Shown here: piece by piece, positions 50,771 through 59,811 of the stretch
Layout: each line of letters begins with the position of its first letter
Position numbering within the stretch: the stretch's first letter is position 1
From: an uncultured Bacteroidota bacterium
GTDB lineage: Bacteria > Bacteroidota > Bacteroidia > Flavobacteriales > Flavobacteriaceae
Assembly: GCA_902626365.1 (NCBI GenBank)
Contig: CACOFE010000003.1
Span: 33,145 to 97,144 of the forward strand
Direction of reading: 5' to 3'
DNA: 64,000 bases
Made by a program: the position numbers and the translations under genes
Notes under the pieces: generated by a model
What the model saw: the letters and a program-made list of their open reading frames with translations, nothing else
The model's database searches: none
What the model was told of the DNA's origin: nothing

Positions 50771-51955
50771 ATGTACAAATCCCTACAAAAAAGACTTAAA
50801 ATAGAGCTAGATGAAATCAAAGCTTCAGGAAGGTATAAAAATGAACGAGAGATAACATCGCCTCAAAACTCCAACATTCACACTGAAGCGGCTGGTGAAG
50901 TAATAAATTTTTGTGCAAACAACTATCTTGGGCTTGCCTCAAATAAAGAAATTATGGCGGCAGCTAAAAAGAGTATTGACTCTCATGGATTTGGGCTTGC
51001 TTCGGTAAGGTTTATATGTGGAACCCAGGATATTCACAAAAAACTTGAGGAGTCTATTTCTGATTTTCTTGGAACTGAGGACACAATATTATACGCAGCT
51101 GCTTTTGATGCAAACGGAGGTCTTTTCGAGCCACTTTTAGACAAAAGGGATGCAATAATAAGCGACTCCCTTAATCACGCGTCATTAATTGATGGGATAA
51201 GGCTTTGTAAGGCTGAAAGATACCGATATATCAATAATGATATGAATGACCTAGAGAATAAGCTTGTTGATTCACAACATTGCAGAACAAGGGTTATTGT
51301 AACAGATGGTGTTTTTTCGATGGACGGCACTATTGCCCAGCTTGACAAAATATGTGACTTAGCTGAAAAATATAATGCGCTAGTTTTTGTTGACGACTGT
51401 CATTCGACTGGTTTTGTTGGTAAAACGGGAAGGGGGACGCATGAGCATTGTGGTGTTATGGGTAAAGTTGATGTAATAACAGGAACTCTTGGGAAAGCTC
51501 TTGGTGGTGGAAGCGGCGGTTTTACCTCTGGAAAAAAAGAAATAATAGAAATCTTAAGGCAAAAGTCTCGCCCATACTTATTTTCGAACACATTAGCCCC
51601 AAGTATTGTGGGTGCATCACTTAAGGCTATAGAAATGGTGAGTGAAAACCCGAATATTATAAAAACCTTAAAAGACAACACAAAATATTTTAGACAAGAG
51701 ATTCAAAAAACCGGCTATGATATTAAAGGAGTTACACACCCAATCGTACCGATTATGATCTATGATGACCAAAAAGCAAGCGATATTGCTGAATATTTAT
51801 ACGAAAACGGGGTTTACGTCGTAAGCTTCTCATACCCGGTTGTCCCTAAAGGGCTTGCCAGAATTCGAGTTCAAGTTTCTTCAAGTCACACAAAAGAACA
51901 AATAGACAAGACTGTTTCCTTGTTTGCAAAAGCCAAAGAACTATATGGTATTTAG
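50771..51955 (+). CDS. kbl: Glycine C-acetyltransferase (2-amino-3-ketobutyrate CoA ligase)
   Basis: A 394-residue PLP enzyme of the alpha-oxoamine synthase family. N-terminal FCANNYLGLASNKEI, FVDDCHSTGFVGKTGRGTHEH, and the PLP Lys242 in TGTLGKALGGGSGG are seen. It cleaves 2-amino-3-oxobutyrate with CoA to glycine and acetyl-CoA. It is divergent from the threonine dehydrogenase gene, so both may share one control region. Length and end (RIRVQVSSSHTKEQIDK) are normal for Kbl. Confidence 0.94.
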   Translation: MYKSLQKRLKIELDEIKASGRYKNEREITSPQNSNIHTEAAGEVINFCANNYLGLASNKEIMAAAKKSIDSHGFGLASVRFICGTQDIHKKLEESISDFLGTEDTILYAAAFDANGGLFEPLLDKRDAIISDSLNHASLIDGIRLCKAERYRYINNDMNDLENKLVDSQHCRTRVIVTDGVFSMDGTIAQLDKICDLAEKYNALVFVDDCHSTGFVGKTGRGTHEHCGVMGKVDVITGTLGKALGGGSGGFTSGKKEIIEILRQKSRPYLFSNTLAPSIVGASLKAIEMVSENPNIIKTLKDNTKYFRQEIQKTGYDIKGVTHPIVPIMIYDDQKASDIAEYLYENGVYVVSFSYPVVPKGLARIRVQVSSSHTKEQIDKTVSLFAKAKELYGI

Positions 51956-52006
51956 ACTTTAATTTCTTTTGTGGCACGATTTTTTATAATGTGATAATAA
52001 AAAATC

Positions 52007-52567
52007 ATGAAAAAACTAATATATATTTTAAGCTTAAGCTGTTTTTTTGGCTTTTCTCAAGATCAAGTGAACCTAGAAGAAAGCTCTGTAAAATGGACAG
52101 GAGTGCAGCTCTCAGGAAAAACACATTATGGGACTCTTGCGTTTGAATCAGCTGACTTAAGCTTTAGCGAAGATCAATTGGTTGGCGGGAACTTTGTTGT
52201 TAATATGACCTCTCTTTCGGTTGACGATTTAACTGGAAGGGGTAAAAAGTCGCTTGAGGGGCACCTAAAGGCTGATGATTTTTTCTCTGTTAGCGACTTT
52301 AATTTTTCTGAATTAAAACTAAACAACGTTGATATGGTTTCAGAAAATGAATATAGTGCTGAAGGCGACCTTACAATTAAAGGGCGTACTCACAAGGCAA
52401 AAGTTTCTTTCTACACAGAAGAAGGTTCAAAAAATTTAAAAGCAAGACTGGTCTTTGACAGATCAAAATACAATGTTCGCTATGGCTCAGGAAGTTTTTT
52501 TGAAAACCTAGGGGACAAATTAATTCTTGATGATATTGAACTAGAGGTAACTCTGGTAATGATGTAA
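52007..52567 (+). CDS. YceI-family secreted protein
   Basis: A 186-residue protein with a signal peptide at about 1-17 (CFFGFSQ) and one YceI lipocalin-like domain: SSVKWTGVQLSGKTHYGTLAFESADLSF, then VDDLTGRGKKSLEGHLKADDFF and FDRSKYNVRYGSGSFFENLGD. Members bind lipophilic molecules such as polyprenoids in the periplasm. Free-standing, ended by the terminator at 52591. Confidence 0.9.
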   Translation: MKKLIYILSLSCFFGFSQDQVNLEESSVKWTGVQLSGKTHYGTLAFESADLSFSEDQLVGGNFVVNMTSLSVDDLTGRGKKSLEGHLKADDFFSVSDFNFSELKLNNVDMVSENEYSAEGDLTIKGRTHKAKVSFYTEEGSKNLKARLVFDRSKYNVRYGSGSFFENLGDKLILDDIELEVTLVMM

Positions 52568-52590
52568 TACTCTTAGAATTAGTCCAATGA

Positions 52591-52616
52591 AAAACCCCTC
52601 GATTGAGGGGTTTTTT
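52591..52616. terminator. Bidirectional intrinsic terminator between yceI-type gene and tRNA
   Basis: AAAACCCCTC (52591-52600) and GAGGGGTTTT (52605-52614) form a perfect 10-pair stem with loop GATT, with a T-run on the plus strand (to 52616) and A-run before, hence U-run on the minus strand. It serves the YceI gene and the tRNA that end towards each other here. Confidence 0.92.
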
Positions 52617-52617
52617 G

Positions 52618-52691
52618 TGGTCCCACCTGGACTCGAACCAGGGACCAAATGATTATGAGTCATCTACTCTAACCAACTGAGCTATAGGACC
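52618..52691 (-). tRNA. tRNA with anticodon CAT (elongator Met type)
   Basis: A 74-base cloverleaf on the minus strand. Acceptor stem GGTCCTA pairs with TGGGACC (one G-U), discriminator A at 52618; D-arm with AGCTCAGTTGGTTAGAG; anticodon stem around CTCATAA, giving anticodon CAT; T-arm with GGTTCGAGTC. The CCA end is not encoded. Elongator tRNA-Met is favoured by the GATGACTCATAATCAT anticodon arm, but tRNA-Ile2 (lysidine-modified CAT) cannot be excluded from sequence alone. Confidence 0.92.
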
Positions 52692-52737
52692 AAACAGTCT
52701 GCAATATTAATGAATGTTTTGTTAATCACAAAACATC

Positions 52738-53139
52738 TTAAATTTCTTCACAAAGCTCAACAAGAACCCCATTGGTGGTTTTAGGGTGAAGGAACACTAT
52801 CATCTTGTTATCAGCTCCTTTTTTTGGTGTTGTTGAGATAAACTCAAACCCAAGTGGCTCAAGCCTCTCAACCTCCTTTTGTATACTCTCCACGTGCAAG
52901 GCGATGTGATGAACGCCTTCTTTTCTTTTATCAATAAATTTCTTTATTGGAGAATCGTCACTTGAGGCATGAAGAAGCTCAAGCTTTTGGTCACCAACCT
53001 TAAAAAATGAAGTTGTAACAGCTTCTGATTGAATGTCTTCCTTTTTGTACGGTTTTTTTCCTAACAATTTTTCAAAAAGCTGCTCTGATTTACCAAGGTC
53101 TTGGACTGCAATTCCAATATGCTCAATTTTTTTAATCAC
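52738..53139 (-). CDS. mce: Methylmalonyl-CoA epimerase
   Basis: A 133-residue vicinal-oxygen-chelate protein that converts the (R) and (S) forms of methylmalonyl-CoA. Metal ligands lie in KIEHIGIAVQDLGK (His7), KLELLHASSD (Glu), GVHHIALHVES and GVLVELCEE. The start is GTG at 53139, giving MIKKIEHIGIAV. The -7 promoter element at 53144-53151 would place transcription start at or next to the start codon. It is divergent from rbfA. Confidence 0.9.
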   Translation of the reverse strand: MIKKIEHIGIAVQDLGKSEQLFEKLLGKKPYKKEDIQSEAVTTSFFKVGDQKLELLHASSDDSPIKKFIDKRKEGVHHIALHVESIQKEVERLEPLGFEFISTTPKKGADNKMIVFLHPKTTNGVLVELCEEI

Positions 53140-53143
53140 ATTA

Positions 53144-53151
53144 CAAATTTA
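53144..53151 (-). promoter_or_regulatory. -7 promoter element for the epimerase gene
   Basis: CAAATTTA on the plus strand reads TAAATTTG on the minus strand, an exact TAnnTTTG match. It lies 5 bases from the start codon at 53139, which implies a leaderless or nearly leaderless message. I see no clear TTG -33 element at the usual spacing. Confidence 0.45.
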
Positions 53152-53160
53152 GTTTAATTT

Positions 53161-53168
53161 TATATTTG
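53161..53168 (+). promoter_or_regulatory. -7 promoter element for rbfA
   Basis: TATATTTG is an exact TAnnTTTG match, 36 bases before the rbfA start codon. It stands 9 bases from the oppositely directed element at 53144-53151, so the two promoters overlap and probably exclude each other. Confidence 0.5.
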
Positions 53169-53204
53169 TTTAAATTAAAGGTGTAAATGTTCTAATTTTA
53201 CCCA

Positions 53205-53567
53205 ATGGAAACAACAAGACAAAAAAAAATCTCAAAACTTCTTCAAAAAGACATAGCAGAGATTTTACAAAACAAACTCAAAAGGCAGGGTAATTACGGG
53301 GTTTTGCTTTCAATCACCAAGGTTTCAGTTACTGTCGATTTTTCTGTTGCAAAAATCTTTTTGAGTGTGTTTCCATCAGAGATGTCTCAACAAGTTATGG
53401 GCGAGGTGTCTAAAATGTCTAGTAGAATTAGACATGAGGTGGCTCAAAAAGCAAAAAAACAGCTTAGAAAAGTTCCTGAACTATTGTTTTTTCTTGATGA
53501 CTCCCTTGATTATATTGAAAAAATTGAAGACTCCTTAAAGGGTCGTGACAACCCTCTAAAAAAATAG
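53205..53567 (+). CDS. rbfA: Ribosome-binding factor A
   Basis: A 120-residue KH-type protein for 16S rRNA 5'-end maturation. RQKKISKLLQKDIAEILQNK at the start, VTVDFSVAKIFLSVFP in the middle and KKQLRKVPELLFFLDDSLDYIEKIE at the end are all typical of RbfA. It is followed after 3 bases by the FtsX-like permease gene. Confidence 0.95.
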   Translation: METTRQKKISKLLQKDIAEILQNKLKRQGNYGVLLSITKVSVTVDFSVAKIFLSVFPSEMSQQVMGEVSKMSSRIRHEVAQKAKKQLRKVPELLFFLDDSLDYIEKIEDSLKGRDNPLKK

Positions 53568-53570
53568 GTT

Positions 53571-54758
53571 TTGAGTTTTTCTAGATACATATCGTTGCGG
53601 TATTTTTTTACAAGAAGCAAAAATACTGCTGTAAACTACATGTCAATTCTTGCAATAATTGGTGTTATAATAAGTTCGGCCGCAATGCTTATTGTTTTGT
53701 CTGGTTTCAGTGGGCTTAAAAACTACAGTCTTGAATTTATTTCGTCAATATCTCCCGAATTAAAGGTTTCTGTAACAAAAGGGAAGACTTTTGAGTTTAG
53801 CTCAGAAATAAAATCCTTTTTAGAAAAAGAAAACATAAAATACGGGTTGTCTTATGAAGACAAAGCTTTGATTTCTGTAAACGAAAACAACAGAATCGTA
53901 AGGCTAATAGGTTTGGATCAAGGTTTTCCAGAGAACAACATTGACTCGATAATGTATCAGGGCCGATGGTTTAATGTGGAGGAAAATGAAATTGTTGTTG
54001 GTTGGGGTGCTGCTTACGATTTAGGCATTAGTACCATGGATTTTTCAAACCCGGCCCTACTGTATGTTCCTAAAGCAGGAAAGGGTCAGGTTTACTCTGA
54101 AAAAGACATTATGAGTTCTCGTCGAGTAATAAGCTCTGGTGTTTTTTCTTTAAACGAAGAGCTAAACAACAGTCTTGTTTTTTGTAGCCTGGGGCTTGCA
54201 CGAGAACTGTTTGGGCTTGAGAGTCAAGCTGTGGGGGCTATTGATATTTACAGCAATGTCGATTCGGTTGAAAAAATAGTGTCTTTCTTTGGTTCTGATT
54301 TTGAAGTTGAAAACCGTGTGCAACAAAACTCAACGATTTATAAGATGTTAAATACCGAACAATTTGCTGTTTATTTAATTTTCTCTTTAATAGTAATTGT
54401 TGCTCTGTTTAATGTGTTTGGTGCTCTTATGATGATGGGGGTCGAAAAAAAAGAAAACCTTCAAACACTGCTTGTTTTAGGCGGGTCTAAGGAGCAGGTT
54501 GGTAAAATATTCTTTTATCAAGGGGTGATGATTACTGTTTCAGGCTGCTTTATAGGTGTGCTGATTGGCGCTGGGCTTATTTTATTGCAACAAAAACTGT
54601 CTCTTTTTATGATAACCCCCTCTCTTGCTTACCCTGTTGTTTTTGAGCTAAAGAATTTCTTATTTGTATTTTTTGTTGTGGTTATTTTGGGCTGTATTGC
54701 CTCTGCTTTCGTCTCTTATTATGTTAAAAAGAGTATTCCGCAAATTTCTCAGAAATAG
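53571..54758 (+). CDS. LolC/LolE-type FtsX-like ABC permease
   Basis: A 395-residue membrane protein starting with TTG at 53571. An N-terminal transmembrane segment (YMSILAIIGVIISSAAMLIVLSGF), a large periplasmic MacB/LolC-like domain (about 60-260) and three C-terminal segments (from about 265: FAVYLIFSLIVIVALFNVFGALMMMG) are visible. The family extracts lipoproteins for transport to the outer membrane, with a LolD ATPase not present here. Its last 35 bases overlap the end of dusB on the other strand. Confidence 0.88.
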   Translation: MSFSRYISLRYFFTRSKNTAVNYMSILAIIGVIISSAAMLIVLSGFSGLKNYSLEFISSISPELKVSVTKGKTFEFSSEIKSFLEKENIKYGLSYEDKALISVNENNRIVRLIGLDQGFPENNIDSIMYQGRWFNVEENEIVVGWGAAYDLGISTMDFSNPALLYVPKAGKGQVYSEKDIMSSRRVISSGVFSLNEELNNSLVFCSLGLARELFGLESQAVGAIDIYSNVDSVEKIVSFFGSDFEVENRVQQNSTIYKMLNTEQFAVYLIFSLIVIVALFNVFGALMMMGVEKKENLQTLLVLGGSKEQVGKIFFYQGVMITVSGCFIGVLIGAGLILLQQKLSLFMITPSLAYPVVFELKNFLFVFFVVVILGCIASAFVSYYVKKSIPQISQK

Positions 54759-55713
54759 AATCAAGAACCTCATATATCTCACCTGAAGATTCAGTTGTTA
54801 CCAGTTTTTGTCTAAATGGCTTAAAGTTTTCTATCCCTTTAAAGTAATTGGAATAGTGTCTTCTTGTTTCATAAACCCCCAGTTTTTCTCCTTTCCACGC
54901 AACTGACATTTCTAGGTGTCGTTTTGCAACTGCTGCTCTTTCCTTTATAGATGCCGGCTGCTTGTGAAGACCTGTTTCAAAGTAGTGTTTGACTTCGTTA
55001 AAAAACCAAGGGTTTCCGATTGAAGCCCTGCCTATCATTGCTCCATCTAAGCCAAGATTGTCTCTAATGTGCATTGCTCTTTCGGGGCTGTTTATGTCAC
55101 CGTTTGCAAAAACGGGAATGTGCATTCTTGGGTTGTTTTTTACTTTTTCTATATAGCTCCAGTCTGCCTCACCCTTATACATTTGAGCGCGAGTTCTTCC
55201 ATGAATGGCAATTGCTTTGCAGCCAATGTCTTGAAGTCTTTCTGCTACTTCAACTATTTTGATTGAATCATGGTCCCACCCCAATCTTGTCTTGACTGTA
55301 ACAGGTAGGCTTGTCCTCTCAACAATTGCTTTGGTTAAGCTTTCCATCAAGCATATGTCTTTTAGAATTCCTGCTCCCGCGCCCTTAGAAACAACTTTTT
55401 TAACAGGACAGCCATAATTGATGTCTATTATGTCTGGGTTTGATTTTTCAACTATGTCAACGGCCTGAAGCATTGAATCAAGGTTTGCTCCAAAGATTTG
55501 TATCCCAACCGGACGCTCTTTCTCATATATATCAAGCTTAATAACGCTTTTTGCAGCATCTCTTATTAACCCTTCTGATGAAATAAACTCCGTGTAAACT
55601 ACGTCAGCTCCATGCTCTTTGCAGAGGGCCCTAAATGGGGGGTCGCTCACATCTTCCATTGGGGCGAGCAATAAAGGAAAGTCTCCTAGCTCTATGTTTC
55701 CAATCTTTACCAA
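54724..55713 (-). CDS. dusB: tRNA-dihydrouridine synthase (DusB type)
   Basis: A 329-residue FMN enzyme that reduces uridine to dihydrouridine in tRNA. LLLAPMEDVSDPPFRALCKEHGAD, DINYGCPVKKVVSKGAGAGIL (catalytic Cys), VTVKTRLGWDHD, AIHGRTRAQMYKGEADW and ANGDINSPE are all as expected for DusB. TTG at 55713 is the start, supported by the -7 element at 55733-55740. The gene's last 35 bases overlap the convergent permease gene. Confidence 0.95.
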   Translation of the reverse strand: MVKIGNIELGDFPLLLAPMEDVSDPPFRALCKEHGADVVYTEFISSEGLIRDAAKSVIKLDIYEKERPVGIQIFGANLDSMLQAVDIVEKSNPDIIDINYGCPVKKVVSKGAGAGILKDICLMESLTKAIVERTSLPVTVKTRLGWDHDSIKIVEVAERLQDIGCKAIAIHGRTRAQMYKGEADWSYIEKVKNNPRMHIPVFANGDINSPERAMHIRDNLGLDGAMIGRASIGNPWFFNEVKHYFETGLHKQPASIKERAAVAKRHLEMSVAWKGEKLGVYETRRHYSNYFKGIENFKPFRQKLVTTESSGEIYEVLDSISEKFAEYSF

Positions 55714-55732
55714 ATTTTTAATTTTGTATTTG

Positions 55733-55740
55733 CAAAGATA
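55733..55740 (-). promoter_or_regulatory. -7 promoter element for dusB
   Basis: CAAAGATA on the plus strand reads TATCTTTG on the minus strand, an exact TAnnTTTG match about 20 bases before the TTG start at 55713. A CAA (TTG on the minus strand) at 55767-55769 could be a -33 element but its spacing is a few bases long. Confidence 0.5.
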
Positions 55741-55780
55741 ACCAAGTCTTTAATATAGCCTGATAACAATAATTTTTACT

Positions 55781-55788
55781 TACTTTTG
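55781..55788 (+). promoter_or_regulatory. -7 promoter element for lepA
   Basis: TACTTTTG is an exact TAnnTTTG match, 18 bases before the lepA ATG at 55806. About 18-20 bases upstream lies CTG (55760-55762), a near match for the TTG -33 element. Confidence 0.55.
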
Positions 55789-55805
55789 TTCACTCAGAAC
55801 AGCTG

Positions 55806-57602
55806 ATGAAAAACATAAGAAATTTTTGCATTATCGCTCATATAGATCACGGGAAGAGCACGCTGGCTGACAGGCTTTTAGAATTCACTGGAGCGATCAC
55901 TGATCGTGAAAAACAAGACCAGTTGTTAGACGACATGGACCTTGAAAGAGAAAGAGGTATTACAATAAAATCTCATGCTATCCAGATGTACTATAAGCAT
56001 GGCGAAGAAGACTTTGTTCTAAACCTAATAGACACCCCTGGCCATGTTGATTTTTCCTACGAGGTCTCAAGGTCTATAGCCGCTTGTGAAGGGGCGCTAC
56101 TAGTTGTTGATGCGGCACAAAGCATTCAGGCTCAAACCATTTCGAACCTTTATCTTGCTTTGGAAAACGATCTAGAAATAGTCCCTGTTTTGAACAAGGT
56201 GGATCTTCCAAGCGCAAACCCTCAAGAAGTAACCGACGACATAGTAGATCTTCTTGGTTGTCAAGCTGAAGATGTGATTCCAGCAAGTGCAAAAACAGGC
56301 CTCGGAATTGAAAACATTTTGTCTGCAATTATAGAAAAAGTTCCTTCTCCATCGGGAGACCCAACAAAACCCCTACAGGCTCTTATTTTTGATTCAGTTT
56401 ACAACCCGTTTAGAGGAATTGAAACCTATTTCCGTGTGATCAACGGTTCAATCAAAAAAAATCAAAAAATTAAATTTCTAGCTACTAATAAATCTTACGG
56501 AGCAGATGAGGTTGGAACCCTAAACCTTAAGCAAAAGCCTAAAACAGAAATTTTTGCGGGAGATGTTGGGTATCTTATTACTGGAATAAAAGAGGCAAAA
56601 GAAGTCAAGGTTGGAGACACTATTACAGATTTTGAAAACCCAACCAATGAGGCTATATCTGGCTTTGAGGATGTAAAGCCAATGGTTTTTGCCGGTATAT
56701 ACCCGGTTGACACAGAGGACTATGAGGAGCTTCGTGGTGCAATGGAAAAACTTCAGCTTAATGATGCGTCTTTGGTTTTTATTCCGGAAAGCTCTGCTGC
56801 ACTAGGTTTTGGTTTTAGGTGTGGTTTTCTTGGCATGTTACACATGGAGATTGTTCAGGAAAGGTTAGAGAGAGAGTTTGGTATGACTGTCATAACTACT
56901 GTTCCTAATGTTTCCTATCATGCTTTTTCAAAAAAACACCCCGAAGAAATCATTCTTGTAAATAACCCCTCTGATTTGCCTGATCCGTCATCTCTTGACA
57001 GAGTTGAGGAGCCTTTTATTAAAGCTGCTGTTATTACAAAGTCTGATTTTATCGGAAATGTTATGTCTTTGTGTATTGAAAAAAGAGGGGTAATAAAAAG
57101 TCAAACATATTTAACCACAACAAGGGTTGAGTTGATTTTTGATATGCCTTTGGCAGAAATTGTTTTTGATTTCTATGATCGGTTGAAAACTGTCTCAAAA
57201 GGTTATGCGTCTTTTGACTACTCTCCTATCGGACTTCAACAGTCTAAGCTGGTAAGAGTTGATATACTTTTAAACGGAAAACCTATTGATGCTTTGTCAG
57301 CCCTTATTCACACAGACAACGCATATCGAATGGGCAAAAAAATATGTGAGAAACTTAAGGAATTAATTCCTAGACAGCAATTTGACGTACCTATACAGGC
57401 TGCCATTGGTACAAAGATAATTGCCAGGGAAACAATCAAGGCGGTCAGAAAAGATGTAACTGCAAAGTGCTATGGCGGGGACATAACTAGAAAAAGAAAG
57501 CTTTTAGAAAACCAGAAAAAAGGAAAGAAAAGAATGCGTCAAGTTGGTAGTGTTGAAATTCCTCAAGAAGCTTTTATGGCTGTGCTAAAACTAAACGACT
57601 AG
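55806..57602 (+). CDS. lepA: Elongation factor 4 (LepA)
   Basis: A 598-residue translational GTPase that acts on stalled or mis-translocated ribosomes. G-domain motifs: [42 protein letters not shown] and SAKTGLG. Later LepA marks are [22 protein letters not shown] and the C-terminal CTD with [25 protein letters not shown] and the lysine-rich [25 protein letters not shown]. Full length. Its stop overlaps the APC gene stop by four bases. Confidence 0.98.
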   Translation: MKNIRNFCIIAHIDHGKSTLADRLLEFTGAITDREKQDQLLDDMDLERERGITIKSHAIQMYYKHGEEDFVLNLIDTPGHVDFSYEVSRSIAACEGALLVVDAAQSIQAQTISNLYLALENDLEIVPVLNKVDLPSANPQEVTDDIVDLLGCQAEDVIPASAKTGLGIENILSAIIEKVPSPSGDPTKPLQALIFDSVYNPFRGIETYFRVINGSIKKNQKIKFLATNKSYGADEVGTLNLKQKPKTEIFAGDVGYLITGIKEAKEVKVGDTITDFENPTNEAISGFEDVKPMVFAGIYPVDTEDYEELRGAMEKLQLNDASLVFIPESSAALGFGFRCGFLGMLHMEIVQERLEREFGMTVITTVPNVSYHAFSKKHPEEIILVNNPSDLPDPSSLDRVEEPFIKAAVITKSDFIGNVMSLCIEKRGVIKSQTYLTTTRVELIFDMPLAEIVFDFYDRLKTVSKGYASFDYSPIGLQQSKLVRVDILLNGKPIDALSALIHTDNAYRMGKKICEKLKELIPRQQFDVPIQAAIGTKIIARETIKAVRKDVTAKCYGGDITRKRKLLENQKKGKKRMRQVGSVEIPQEAFMAVLKLND

Positions 57603-59767
57603 TCCTTAAGGGTAATTCTTAAAACTGAGCAGGCCGCTCTTTCTGTGAACTTGTCTTTTCCTCCTCCAAACAAAACCTTAATCCAATTGTCTTTTTCGGG
57701 CGTACCAAGAATTAACAAGTCATAGCTGGCAGAAATTTCTGAAATTGTTTCAACAGGCTTGTCGCTTTTTACCACCTCAACAGTAGCTTTTACTTTTGAT
57801 TGTTTTAATTTTTCTTCTGACCTGTGTTTAATGGTTTCGGTTGTTCTGCTGTTCTCAGAAACAACATGAAGAAGGGTTAGAGTTGCTCCAAAGTGTTTAC
57901 AAACACTGTTGGCTATTCCGATAAAGTTTTTATCCTTTCTACCAGGCCTTAAGGCTAAGACTACTTTGCCAATATATCTCACTCCATTGTCTTTATATAG
58001 CGCAAGGTTTGAGTTTATATTCGCCAACAACCAGCCTATTGGATTGCTGATAAAAATACCAGAGTTTGGTCTTGCGCCCCAGCCCATAACAAGCCATTTA
58101 CATGTTTCTTGGGAGCTGAGCCTATTTATAGTTTGTGACAGCTCATAGGTTACTACCGCATCGAAACCAACTGAGAGGGTTTTTGAATCTGCAAGTCTTT
58201 GTATTCTTCTTTTTAATGATGTAGAAGCGGGAGAATCTTCCATAAAAACAGAGGAGTCTGTTTGGTTTGGCACCTCCGTAATATCAAAAGCTTGTATAGA
58301 GTTTTTATTGTTTAGTGCCGAGGCCATCTCGACAAGCATTTCTGGTGACTCTTCTTCTCCCAGCAAAGGAACAACAACTTCGGCATCAGTAGTAATAGCG
58401 TCTTCTGTAACGTCAGTGTCATCAGCATACTCTCTGATTTTTGATGCATCTTTAAAAAAGAACGACATAACGCCGTAGCTTGAAGCTATTCCGCTTCTGT
58501 CCGATTTGCTTCCGTAGAGCAAAAAGATAAAGAACCCCAAAGCTACCACACCTATCACTGAAACGACAGGCATAATGCCTAGAAATGCAAGAAGAACTAT
58601 TCCGCTTAGAATTCCGAAAATCTGTACATATGGATATAGGGGCGACTTAAATGTTGGCTTGTACCACTGTGCATTTGTTTCTCTCAAAACAATAACCGTG
58701 AGCTCATTAAATATAAACATCAAAACTTTAAATGCGCTTGCAAGTTTTGCTATCTTAACTACGTCTAAAAAAACAATCGCTAGTGCAATAAGGGTTGATG
58801 TTGTAAGAATTGCTGAAACCGGGGTCATAAACTTTGAGTTGATCCCTGATAAATAACCTGGAAGTAGTCCGTCTTTGGACATAGCAAACGGAAACCTTGA
58901 TGAAGCTAAAACCCCAGAGTTTGCCATTGATAAAAGCGTAAGTGCCCCAACCACACCAGCAACTAAGCCAAAGGTGTCTCCTCCAATTGTTTGAAAAAGC
59001 GTGTGTATAGGCTTAATGTCTGTTGCTAAAATTGAAGCCTCTACATTCCCAACCAGCGCAAGGGCAACCAAACAGTATATTGTAGTTATCAAAAACAAGG
59101 AAATGATCATTGTTAAAGGAAGGTTTTTGGCTGGGTTTTTAATCTCTCCTGCAATGGCAGCAATTTTTGTTACTCCTGCATAAGAAATGTATAAAAACGC
59201 CACTCCAGCTATAAACCCATTTGCGCCATCAGAAAAAACGGGCTCAGTTAGCTTTGTGTCAAAAGAGCTAAACCCAAGCACTATAATAACAATCAGAGAA
59301 ATTAAACTAACCGACACGATAAACAGCTGCGTCTTTTCAACTTTCTTTAGCCCAAAAACATTTAATAAAAATATTAGCAAAAGAGCTAGTAGGGCAATGG
59401 CCTTGGTATAAGCCTCGTCAATGTTTACAACCACATATAAGTATGCGCTAAGACCAACTAATGAAAATGCACTTTTTAGAAGAAGTGACAACCAAAGACC
59501 TATTCCTGCGATGGTTCCGAAAAGTGGGCCAAAAGCTCTTTCGATATATACATAGGTTCCTCCTGATTTTGGCATTGCTGTGCCTAGCTCAGACTTTGAA
59601 AGAACCGCCGGCAATATACATAGTGCTGCCACTAAAAACGCCAGCCACACAGAAGACCCTGTAATTCCTACTGCTAGGCCTGGGAGGACAAAAATACCGC
59701 TCAGCATTCCTCCAATACTCACCGCAATAGCCCCAGGCAAAGACAATGTTCTCTCTAATTTCTTCAA
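57599..59767 (-). CDS. APC-family amino-acid permease fused to two universal-stress-protein-like domains
   Basis: A 722-residue protein starting with TTG at 59767. The first 420 or so residues are an APC transporter (about 12 segments), with the family start [30 protein letters not shown] and [13 protein letters not shown]. From about residue 455 come two soluble UspA-like domains: the first ends near [20 protein letters not shown], the second has [15 protein letters not shown]...[10 protein letters not shown] and a final [12 protein letters not shown]...[19 protein letters not shown]. The soluble part probably regulates transport by binding a nucleotide. The substrate is unknown. Confidence 0.88.
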   Translation of the reverse strand: MKKLERTLSLPGAIAVSIGGMLSGIFVLPGLAVGITGSSVWLAFLVAALCILPAVLSKSELGTAMPKSGGTYVYIERAFGPLFGTIAGIGLWLSLLLKSAFSLVGLSAYLYVVVNIDEAYTKAIALLALLLIFLLNVFGLKKVEKTQLFIVSVSLISLIVIIVLGFSSFDTKLTEPVFSDGANGFIAGVAFLYISYAGVTKIAAIAGEIKNPAKNLPLTMIISLFLITTIYCLVALALVGNVEASILATDIKPIHTLFQTIGGDTFGLVAGVVGALTLLSMANSGVLASSRFPFAMSKDGLLPGYLSGINSKFMTPVSAILTTSTLIALAIVFLDVVKIAKLASAFKVLMFIFNELTVIVLRETNAQWYKPTFKSPLYPYVQIFGILSGIVLLAFLGIMPVVSVIGVVALGFFIFLLYGSKSDRSGIASSYGVMSFFFKDASKIREYADDTDVTEDAITTDAEVVVPLLGEEESPEMLVEMASALNNKNSIQAFDITEVPNQTDSSVFMEDSPASTSLKRRIQRLADSKTLSVGFDAVVTYELSQTINRLSSQETCKWLVMGWGARPNSGIFISNPIGWLLANINSNLALYKDNGVRYIGKVVLALRPGRKDKNFIGIANSVCKHFGATLTLLHVVSENSRTTETIKHRSEEKLKQSKVKATVEVVKSDKPVETISEISASYDLLILGTPEKDNWIKVLFGGGKDKFTERAACSVLRITLKD

Positions 59768-59811
59768 ATTATTGTTTTATATTTATTAAAAATACTAAAT
59801 ATATATTTCAA

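Noticed and set aside
59746-59811. Longer N-terminus for the metallo-beta-lactamase-fold protein
   Set aside because: It would overlap the start of the divergent APC gene, and the family start matches TTG at 59812.
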